A stretch of 52,562 nt of DNA from contig CAZLBC010000029.1 of assembly GCA_964557575.1 (NCBI GenBank), positions 1-52,562 on the forward strand. The letters are read 5' to 3'. Of this stretch, positions 26,470-35,000 are shown piece by piece. The DNA comes from CAZLBC01 sp964557575 (GTDB lineage: Bacteria > Planctomycetota > Phycisphaerae > SM23-33). The position numbers and the translations under genes were made by a program. How positions within the stretch are numbered: the stretch's first letter is position 1; each line of letters starts with the position of its first letter. The notes beneath the pieces are model-generated. The model did no database searches. It worked only from the letters and a program-made list of their open reading frames with translations, and was not told the DNA's origin.

Positions 26470-26579
26470 ATGAAACGCATGCGTCAAGCAACGATATTTC
26501 CGGCGGCACCGGCGGCCTGTTTGTGGAAACGGTCTTTTCCTGGCATTTGCCGCTTGCACAGATTGACGGCAAATTTTAA
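26470..26579 (+). pseudogene. Scar of a deleted exported protein gene
   Basis: GGAGG precedes ATGAAACGCATGCGTCAAGC and a short signal-peptide-like start (MKRMRQATIFPAAPAACLW). Within about 90 bp, in another frame, the sequence reaches ATTGACGGCAAATTTTAA, identical to the last codons (DGKF, stop) of the 1736-aa gene downstream. I read this as the 5' end of a gene following the symporter joined to the 3' end of a relative of the 1736-aa protein, the body having been lost. The alternative is a spurious start before a duplicated untranslated element. Confidence 0.45.
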
Positions 26580-26620
26580 GTTACACTCAGCGTTGGAGAT
26601 ATATTGATCTTCCTCTCGCT
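26563..26620 (+). repeat. 58-bp perfect direct repeat, copy 1
   Basis: Identical to 31952-32009. It includes DGKF-stop codons followed by about 40 non-coding bases with GTTGGAGATATATTG. It lies 138 bp upstream of the 1736-aa gene. A 7-bp stem (CCGCGCC/GGCGCGG, 26653-26671) without a T-tract follows it. Confidence 0.9.
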
Positions 26621-26757
26621 CGGATTCGGCATCCGGACGTAAAGCGGCGGGGCCGCGCCGGAAGGGCGCGGTCGCGCCGGCTGCGCCATCGTGCCGTCGA
26701 GCGGCGATGGTTGGTGCGTGTCGACACGAACCACGATTCTTTGGGGAGACATCGACG

Positions 26758-29700
26758 ATGAGACAGGCCGTTCTGATGATGACGGCCGCGATATCCGCGG
26801 CGATGGTCGCGGCGGCGCCGGCGGACGGCGCAACCGCCGAGACGCCGGATGGGACGTGGCAACTGCACACGCCCGACCGCGCGCCCGACGTGAACCGGAT
26901 GGAGGGGAATCCGGCGACGGGCAAGGTCACGCTGACCGGTGCGGCGGGGTGTTTCTGTTACGTCCCCCTCGCGGACGACTTCCAGTTGGACGTGCGGCTC
27001 GTTGGAATGGACGTGGCGGGTAGCCGGGGCGGGGGCGCGGGGGTGCGCCTCGCCGAAGGGCTGGACGAGGCGCCGCTCCGGTCGAGCATCACGTATCGCA
27101 AGCGCCCGGACGAGGAGGGCGGCCCGTCGCGCGAGCGGCCCTACTGGTTGCGCATCGTGCGGGTCGGCCGGAACGTCGGCGTGTACGCCTCGCACGACGG
27201 CAGGCGGTACCGGCACCGGCCCGGCGGCCGCACGCTCCGGACCGACGGTCGCGTCTACGTTGGCCCGGCGCTGTTCGGCGGTGACGCCGATTCCCCGATG
27301 CGCGCCGCGTTCGACCGGATTTGTCTTGCGCGCCCCCGCCTCGCGTACCGGACCTCGTGGGTCGGCAACACGTTGCCGGGGCCCGTCGAGGACACGGTCA
27401 GTTTCAACATGACCGGCCTGTTCGCGGCCCCCGACGGCACGTGCTATACCACCAGTTTCTTCGAGGAACAGGGGCACTGCCTGGCGGCGTACAAGGACGG
27501 CAAGAACGTCGGGCCGGGAAGCAAAACGGCGACCGCCGGCATCGCCATCACGAGCAACGGCACGTACGTCTTCGCCTCGCACAAGAACGGCTTTCACCGG
27601 CTGGACATGGACCTGACGTCCGGGCGGACGTTCGTCGAGGTGTCCGACGAGGAAAAGGGCCACGAAACCGTCCGCGGCCTGGCGGCGGATGTGCAGGAGG
27701 TGTTCGTCGGCAACCGACCGGCCGATCGTATCGAGGTCTACGATTGCGAATCATTGAAGCCGAAACGGCGCCTGGCGTTCGCCCGCCCCGGCCCCATGTG
27801 CCTGGACGCCGACGGCCGGCTCTGGGTCATCCGCGAAGGCTTCGAGACGTCCACCTACGAGTTTCTCGACGGGCCCTACGAGCACGAGGCGGAGATCGTC
27901 TGCATCGACCGGCAGTCCGGCCGCGTGCAGAAGACCGTCACCGGCCCGGAGGTTCCGACCGGCATCGCGTTCGATCCGCGCGGGCGCCTGCTCGTGGCGG
28001 ACAACGGCAAGGATCAGCAGGTGAAGATCTATGACGTGACGGCCGAACCGCGCCTGGCCGGGACCGTCGGCACGCGGGGCGGCATGTACGCCGGCACGCC
28101 GGGGGCCGTCACGGACGGGAAGTTGAACGGTCTGACCGGCGTGGGGGCCGACGCGAAGGGGAACGTCTACGTCACGTCCACGGGCTGGCCGTTTACCTAC
28201 ATCTCCCCCGGGACCATGGCCAACGCCACGACCCTGCGGGCGTTCGGGCCGAAGGCGGTCGGCCGGGCGAACCCGGAGGCCCTGTGGACGCTGGAAAGCC
28301 TCGCCTACATCTTCGACGGCGCCACGCTCGACCCGAAGGACGAAACGCGCCTGTACGCCGGCGCCGACCAGGTGTTCCGGATGGACTGGAGCAAGGGCCC
28401 CGGGCAGGAGGGCACGTACGTTGCGTTCACGTCGAACCTGAGGGACTTCCCGCACGAGGCGCTCGGCCGACGGGCCCGATGCACGCCGTGGGTCCGCTGG
28501 ATGGACGGCGTGAAGTTCCTGGTGCTCCGCGGAAAGCCCGGTCTGTGCTTCTATCGGTTCGAACCCGACACGTATGGCGAGATGGCCGTCCCCTGTGCCG
28601 CCATCTGCCCGCGTTCCGGGGGCCGGGAGCGGCTGAAGTGGCCGGCCCACGCGCCGCACGGCACCAGGCGGCCGTGGATCTGGATGGACGGCACCCGCGA
28701 TCAGCCCCGCGACGGCATCGCCCAGCCGCCGGAGATTGTAACGTTCGAGGCGGTCCCGTCCGGCGGCGGTACGCGCTGGGACGTCGACGCCGCCGGCGAC
28801 GTCTGGCACACCGATTGGCGCACCAACGCGCTGATCCGATGGCGCTTTGCGGGCCTCGCCAGCGGCGTGCCCACGTGGGAAGATCGCGAGGTGATCGACG
28901 GGCCGCGGCCGTTCGTCACCCTCCAGCGCAGCCGCTACGACGCCGCCACGGACACCATGATCCTGGCCGGCAGCACGCGGCGGCATCCCGGTCACCGCGA
29001 CGTCCGCTGGCGAACGACGCACGTGGCGCGCTACGAGAACTGGAGCCGGGGCAACCGCAAGAGCGCCGTCGAGTTCACGCTGGCCCCCGAGCCCGGCGAC
29101 TTCTTCATGGACGGCGCCGTCGGGTTCGACGTGGTCGACCGCTTCCTGTACACCACCGGCCGCCCCGGCAACGTCAAGGTGTACGACCTGCGCCGCGGCA
29201 ACCGCGTCATGGAATTCGTGCCGGGCGTGGAGGTGAACGGCTCGGGCGGCTACTTCGACAACTCGCAGAGCGCCGTCCAGGCGTTTCGTTTGTCGACCGG
29301 GGAGTACCTCGCCCTGGCCCAGGAGAACGGGTGGTGCAAGGTCCTCGCGTATCGCTGGCGGCCGGAGGAGGCGCCGGAGCGGAAGCCGGCCATCGCGCCG
29401 GACCTCTTCTCCTGTGAACTCGGCACCGGCCGGGTCCGGCTGCGCTGGCGGACCGGCACCTGCGGAATCGTCGACGGCTACAACGTCTACCGCTCCGCCG
29501 GCGACGGGGGGTTCAAGAAGATGAACGCCCGCGTCCTGGCGACGCCCGCGTTTACCGACACGTCCGCCGCCAACGGCCGCGCGTACGACTACCGGGTGAG
29601 CATCGTCAACGCCGCCGGCGAAGGGCCTGCGTCCGACACCGTGCGATGCATCCCCCAGCAGGCCGCCGCCCGGTTCGTCGGCATCGACGAGCGGACGCAG

Positions 29701-31968
29701 GGCGACTGGAAAGGCACGTACGGGCGGGACGGCTTCTACGTGGTCGGCGACTGGGACAGCCCCAACAACCCGACCATGCCCGGCTATTTGCGGATTGACG
29801 GAGGCGCGTTCCGTCGCACGGCGGGGTTCCCGCCGCGTCCCGCGAATGGCGAGCGCTTTCTCCTGAAGGCCGCCGACGGCGCCGCCGAGCGCGCCTCCTT
29901 CCCGCCCGGCAGCGGTTACCGGGACAAGCAGCAGGAGTACGTGCTCGAGTTCACCGACGGCGGCACGCACCGCATGACGCTCTATGCCGCCGGGCACCCG
30001 AACGGCTTCGCCACGCGGATTGAACTCCTCGACGCCTCCACGGGCGAGGTCCTGGACGCGCGGGACATCGCCGCCTCCGGCGAGAGGCAGGGACGCTACG
30101 TTACCTGGGACGTTTCCGGGGCGATCCGCCTGCGGTACCACAAGAAGCCGGGCGGGTTCGGCAACTTCCTCGCCGGGTTCTTCTTCGACCCGGTGGCCGA
30201 CGAAGGTGAGGCTGCCGCCCGGACGCAAAACCCGGACGCCGACGCGGCGAGCCGGACGTACCGCGGCTTTCTCGAGTACCTCGCCCGCCACGCCCGGGAC
30301 CTGCCGGACTACGCCGGGACCGCCGCGGCGGCCCACAAGTCCGTCTTCCTCGAAATCCCCAAACTCGAACTGGCGCGCATGGGCCTGGACGCGCCGCCGG
30401 TGGACGAGCGGAACATCCGGGCCGCGGTCGAGTTCGTGGCCTCGAAGCGCGACCGGGCGGACTTCGGCATGCTCGGCCTCCTGCGGGTGCTCTATCGCTA
30501 CGGCGACTCGCACCGCGCCCACGCCGAGACGATGATCCGTCGATGGCTGGCGTGGCGCGCCCGCTTCGGCTTCAGCGAATGGAATTCCGGCTATTACCAC
30601 GTCAACCTCGCCACGCTGGCGGACCTGGTCGACTTTGCCGAAGCCCCGGCGATCCGTCGCCGCAGCCGGATGCTGATGGACCTGATCCTGTTTCACATGG
30701 CCGTCCATTCCCACGGGACCAACTTCGGATGCACCAAGGGCCGCAGCGGCGCGCCCGCCTCGCTCAGCGATTACCACGTGCCGACCCGGCTGGTCCAGAA
30801 CCTGCTGTTCGGTGAAGGCCCGACCACGTACCGCATCAGCCCGTTTGCTGTCACGCTGGCGACGAGCGGTTACCGCCTGCCGCCCGTGATTCGCGCCATC
30901 GCGCAGGAGGAGCCCGACGAACTGGTGGCACGCGAGCGGCACAGCCTGAACGTGGAAGAGGCGGCCGATTTCGGCGTGGACCCGACCCGGCCGGAGGACC
31001 TGTGGTTTTTCTGGGGCGCGCAGGTCTGGAACCATCGGCTGGTCATCGAGAACTCGCTGGCCCAGTGCCCGCCGCACCACTTCTTCTACGGCCGAATCAA
31101 GCGCGCCCGCGACCGCTACCGCCGCTGCGAGGCCGAGGGGACGCCCTGCGATCCCGACCCCAATCACCAGGCCATGACCGAGGCCAACGTCTACACATTT
31201 CGAACCCGGGAGTTCATGCTCAGTTGTGCCCAGGACTATCGCAAAGGCAAACCCGGCTTCCAGCAGCACATCTGGCAGGCGACGCTGGACGGCAACGCGT
31301 GCGTCTTCGCGACATGCCCCGCCTCCGGCGCGAAGGACCACGGCCGTCCCGGCCACTGGACCGGCAACCGTTTCATGCCGCGGGCGGCGGCCCACCGGAA
31401 CGTCCTCGTGTGTATCTGGCGATTGAACCCCGCGGAAACCGGCGAGCCGGTGACCCACGCCTTCTTTCCCCGGTGGCGATTCGACGAGTGCCGGCAGGCG
31501 TCCGGGTGGCTGCTCGGACGAAAGGGCGACGGCTACGTCGCCCTCCGCAGCCTCCAGCCCGTGCGGTGGGCGGAGCCCCGCCGGGCGGACGTTCCCCTGA
31601 TGCGGCCGCTGGACGCCGCCGACGACTGGCGTCCCGAGCCGTACGAGGTGCTGGCCGAAGGGGCCGAGAACGTCTGGCTCTGCGAACTCGGGAACCCCGC
31701 CCTACACGGCTCGTTCGACGCCTTCGTCGAGGCCGTGGCCGGGGCCGACGTGAGGGGCGATGCCCGGCGTGTCGTCTACGACTCGCCCAGCCTGGGCCCC
31801 GTGACGTTCGGTTGGACGGGGACGCTGGAGGTTGCCGGCAAAGCCGTGCCGCTGGACGACTACCCGCGGTTTGCCAACCCGTACTGCACGGCGGAGTTCA
31901 ACACCACCCGGTTCGAGATTCATCACGATGGAAGGCGCCACGTGTTGGACTTTGACGGCAAATTTTAA
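26758..31968 (+). CDS. Giant secreted multidomain protein (propeller, Fn3, C-terminal helical domain)
   Basis: 1736 aa with a signal peptide (MRQAVLMMTAAISAAMVAAAPADGA; seen as AVLMMTAAISAAMVAAAP). Residues about 30-190 look like a lectin-type sandwich (WLRIVRVGRNVGVYASHDG). Residues about 210-850 are NHL/SMP-30-like propeller strands (TGIAFDPRGRLLVADNG, GVGADAKGNVYVTSTG). About 880-965 is fibronectin type III (RVRLRWRTGTCGIVDGYNVY, YDYRVSIVNAAGEG). About 975-1145 is a jelly-roll-like domain (TQGDWKGTYGRDGFY). The rest starts helical and ends in strands, a layout reminiscent of toroid polysaccharide lyases, but I cannot assign a family. Start at ATG 26758 with GGGGAG. It is probably extracellular and acts on polysaccharide. 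The gene is bracketed by the 58-bp repeat. Confidence 0.75.
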   Translation: MRQAVLMMTAAISAAMVAAAPADGATAETPDGTWQLHTPDRAPDVNRMEGNPATGKVTLTGAAGCFCYVPLADDFQLDVRLVGMDVAGSRGGGAGVRLAEGLDEAPLRSSITYRKRPDEEGGPSRERPYWLRIVRVGRNVGVYASHDGRRYRHRPGGRTLRTDGRVYVGPALFGGDADSPMRAAFDRICLARPRLAYRTSWVGNTLPGPVEDTVSFNMTGLFAAPDGTCYTTSFFEEQGHCLAAYKDGKNVGPGSKTATAGIAITSNGTYVFASHKNGFHRLDMDLTSGRTFVEVSDEEKGHETVRGLAADVQEVFVGNRPADRIEVYDCESLKPKRRLAFARPGPMCLDADGRLWVIREGFETSTYEFLDGPYEHEAEIVCIDRQSGRVQKTVTGPEVPTGIAFDPRGRLLVADNGKDQQVKIYDVTAEPRLAGTVGTRGGMYAGTPGAVTDGKLNGLTGVGADAKGNVYVTSTGWPFTYISPGTMANATTLRAFGPKAVGRANPEALWTLESLAYIFDGATLDPKDETRLYAGADQVFRMDWSKGPGQEGTYVAFTSNLRDFPHEALGRRARCTPWVRWMDGVKFLVLRGKPGLCFYRFEPDTYGEMAVPCAAICPRSGGRERLKWPAHAPHGTRRPWIWMDGTRDQPRDGIAQPPEIVTFEAVPSGGGTRWDVDAAGDVWHTDWRTNALIRWRFAGLASGVPTWEDREVIDGPRPFVTLQRSRYDAATDTMILAGSTRRHPGHRDVRWRTTHVARYENWSRGNRKSAVEFTLAPEPGDFFMDGAVGFDVVDRFLYTTGRPGNVKVYDLRRGNRVMEFVPGVEVNGSGGYFDNSQSAVQAFRLSTGEYLALAQENGWCKVLAYRWRPEEAPERKPAIAPDLFSCELGTGRVRLRWRTGTCGIVDGYNVYRSAGDGGFKKMNARVLATPAFTDTSAANGRAYDYRVSIVNAAGEGPASDTVRCIPQQAAARFVGIDERTQGDWKGTYGRDGFYVVGDWDSPNNPTMPGYLRIDGGAFRRTAGFPPRPANGERFLLKAADGAAERASFPPGSGYRDKQQEYVLEFTDGGTHRMTLYAAGHPNGFATRIELLDASTGEVLDARDIAASGERQGRYVTWDVSGAIRLRYHKKPGGFGNFLAGFFFDPVADEGEAAARTQNPDADAASRTYRGFLEYLARHARDLPDYAGTAAAAHKSVFLEIPKLELARMGLDAPPVDERNIRAAVEFVASKRDRADFGMLGLLRVLYRYGDSHRAHAETMIRRWLAWRARFGFSEWNSGYYHVNLATLADLVDFAEAPAIRRRSRMLMDLILFHMAVHSHGTNFGCTKGRSGAPASLSDYHVPTRLVQNLLFGEGPTTYRISPFAVTLATSGYRLPPVIRAIAQEEPDELVARERHSLNVEEAADFGVDPTRPEDLWFFWGAQVWNHRLVIENSLAQCPPHHFFYGRIKRARDRYRRCEAEGTPCDPDPNHQAMTEANVYTFRTREFMLSCAQDYRKGKPGFQQHIWQATLDGNACVFATCPASGAKDHGRPGHWTGNRFMPRAAAHRNVLVCIWRLNPAETGEPVTHAFFPRWRFDECRQASGWLLGRKGDGYVALRSLQPVRWAEPRRADVPLMRPLDAADDWRPEPYEVLAEGAENVWLCELGNPALHGSFDAFVEAVAGADVRGDARRVVYDSPSLGPVTFGWTGTLEVAGKAVPLDDYPRFANPYCTAEFNTTRFEIHHDGRRHVLDFDGKF

Positions 31969-32009
31969 GTTACACTCAGCGTTGGAGATATATTGATCTT
32001 CCTCTCGCT
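31952..32009 (+). repeat. 58-bp perfect direct repeat, copy 2
   Basis: This copy covers the last codons and stop of the 1736-aa gene and runs to 32 bp before the start of the beta-helix gene. Identity extends well past the stop codon, so it is not explained by protein conservation. Confidence 0.9.
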
Positions 32010-32040
32010 TCTTACCCGTTGGATCGGAGACATCAGCCGT

Positions 32041-35000
32041 ATGAAATCAACAAGCAGATCAGGTCTTGTTCTACTCTTTCTGAGCGCGGCGGTCAGTGCA
32101 GTGGACCTTCCGCGGCCCAACGACATCCCATCTCCGCCTGCAGGCGTGTCATCTCCGGGCGGCCCGGCTCTTCCAGCCTGGACCACCGATGCGAAAGGAT
32201 CCGCGGCAATCAGCGCAATCAGCGAAACCACGTTTCCCGATGAAACCCTGGTGATGACCGGCAAGGGACTGGCCGGGGCGCGGTTTGTCGCATGGGCTGA
32301 AGGCAAGCTGTTCCGGGCGGACACTATTCGCTCCCGCGACAACAGGGCGCAAGCGCTGATCCCGCCCTCCGTATCCGCGGAACGGTTGATCAGCGGACCC
32401 TCGGGAACGACACCCCGTTCATGCATGCTGGTCTGGCCGTGTGATGCACAAGACAATTATGGCCGGCCGATACGGGTGAACGGTCCCGAAGCATGGTGGA
32501 TGTGGCCGGCGTATCGGTATCAGAACAATGCCAACCGTACTATCCGCGTATTCGGCAAAAACCTGTCACTGGATTCTGTGGAAAGCGGTCCTGTCCTGGT
32601 CCTGGCCCCTGAGTCCGGCGCATGGCGGAAACTGGAGGTTACTGCGCATAACCCATACGAGCTTCAAGGCACGCTGCCCGAAAACCTGTCTCCCGGCCGT
32701 TATCGGGTCCGTGCCCATAACGGCACCGGCGGCGAATGCGGCTGGAGTGAAACCGTCACCTTCGAAATCCGGGAAGCCCTGGAAACGAGCGATCACGTCT
32801 TTGCCGCCGACAGTTTTGACGGGACCGATGAGCGGAAAATCACCGCGGCTGTTGATGCTGCCGTCGAGGCCGGAGGAGGCACGGTGAAGCTGTCGGCGCG
32901 CACCTATACCATTACTCAAACGCTTCGAATCAGGGGCAAGGGGAAACCCCTGCGCATTGTCGGCGCGGGCGTGCCCACCTATGATCCGCATACCGAAACA
33001 ATCAAAGGAAACGGGACGATTATCGACGGTATCCCCACTGGAGGAAAGTGGTACCGAGGACGGTTTGTAACCATAGAATCACCGGGCTGCTCAATCAAAA
33101 ACATCCTGCTGCACGACAATACCGACAGTCCCGGAAGGACCCTGTATATCGAGGGGGCGGGTTTCCGCGCCGATAGTTGCGTACTTATTTCTCTCGGCCC
33201 CGGTGAGGGCCCGCTGACCATGCGGTGTCCGGGTATCGCGCAGATTGAGATCGTCAATTGTGACCTGTATACGAAATCGCTTGGCTTTCACATGACAAAC
33301 GGCAACGGAGATTTTATCCGCATGGCCCGTTGCCGGGTTTTCGGGAGTTTCTGCGAAGGACGCGGGACCGGCGCGGACGGTATCGTCAACAGGGGGTCGA
33401 ACAACGTCATTGTGGAGCATTGTAGATTCCAGAGCGTGGACAAACAGAATGCAAAACTGCTCAGCCGTACCTATAACATGTACCGCAGCACGATACGGAA
33501 CCAGTACGTCGCGCACAACCGCAGCATCAATACCGGTTCTCATCCGTCTGTTCCGAAGATAGACCCCAACATGAGTGAGCAGTACCTGTTTCATTCACGC
33601 GGCGATTTCAAGCATAACTGTTCGACGGTTGACGCTCAATCCGACAGAATCACCTTATCCACCGGCGTTACGGTGCCTGAAGCCGCGATCCGCGACAGGA
33701 ATATCTGTATTGCGGTACGAGAAGGACGCGGTGTGGGGCAGTTTCGTGTGGTTGACAGGATAATTGGCGCAACCGGGACATCGGTAACACTTCGCCTCTC
33801 CGAACCGTGGCGGGTCATCCCCGACAGCACATCCGTTGTCCTGTTCTCCGAGGCCTTCCGCCACTGCGTTATTTACGGGAACCATGTCGATTGCGAACCG
33901 GACCCGTCGCTGCGACCGCCGCACAAACGCGTTGGTGTGTATCTGTTCCATTATTGTTTCGAGAATTGCATCGAGGCCAACACGTTCAGGAATCTGGGCA
34001 CGGGGGTTGCCCTTCATTGCGTACCGGAGAGCGCAAACGGCTGGAACCTTGTGCGGGGCAACAGGTTTGACAACATGTTCGGCAGAACTATGTATACCAC
34101 GAAATACCCGGTTTTCTACACCGACCATATCGCGGATTACCGCACGGTTACCGTGGATGACCGGTGGTTGTCCTTCTGCAACATCTTCCGCGGCAACACT
34201 GCCGACAAAAGTGACATGGCCGCGCTGATCGGGTTCAAGCAGTTTGATGCGCTCGACGGCAGCTACTGGGGCAGGCAGCCCGAAGGCGGCATTGTCATGA
34301 GCGTGGTTGAAAACAACCGCATGACCGGCACGCAGCGCCCCGTGTGCCTGACCGCAACGGCAAACTGGGCCCTGGTGCGCAACAACGTTCTTTCGCTGCA
34401 GAAGCAGGTGCTGTACCGAGACAAGGAAAGCACGTTTGAGTGCCTGGAACGCGAAGATGTCGCGGCGAACGCGCACCTGCCGGCGCCAACCGATGTGCCT
34501 GCCGGCCCGGCCGTGATCGAGGGTCCCGGCGGCAACGCGTTGCCGGCACTGTCCGTCGGAGTGAGGCCGGCCGCACCGGCCATTGCCGCAATCAGCGACG
34601 TGACGTTTCCGGACGAAACGCTGGTGATTACGGGCGTCGGGCTGGCCGGGACGCGGTTGCGGGTGTGGGCGGAGGGCACACTGCGTGACATCGAACCGTT
34701 GCGTGCTGTCGACAACCGCGTGCAGGCGGTGGTGCCCGGGGATATGCCGCCGTCGACGATGCTCGTCTGGCCGGTCAAGGGCGAATCCTCCGGCGCCCCG
34801 ATCAGGGTCAACGGCGCCACGATCCGGTGGGTCTGGCCGGCGCGGGTCGAGGCGGGCAGGCCCGGATCGACGGTGCGGGTGTTCGGCAAGAACCTGTGTC
34901 TTCCGAACAAAGCCGAGCCGCTGCTGGTCCTTATTGATCCGGCCGGGCATGCAAGGAGACTGCCCGCACGGTCCCCGAATCCGTACAGCCTTGAGGCGCC

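Noticed and set aside
27751..31458. A 1235-codon frame on the minus strand opposite the giant secreted gene
   Set aside because: It mirrors codon position 3 GC bias of the plus-strand gene, is rich in Arg, Gly, Val and His, and shows no domain. The plus strand has a signal peptide and recognisable folds. The same reasoning applies to the long opposite frames at 20-1447, 1484-4042, 24668-26572, 33655-35973 and 37174-40161.
31993..32040. TTG at 31993 as the start of the beta-helix protein
   Set aside because: It would put the start inside the 58-bp repeat and place a charged segment before the signal peptide. ATG 32041 begins a clean signal sequence.
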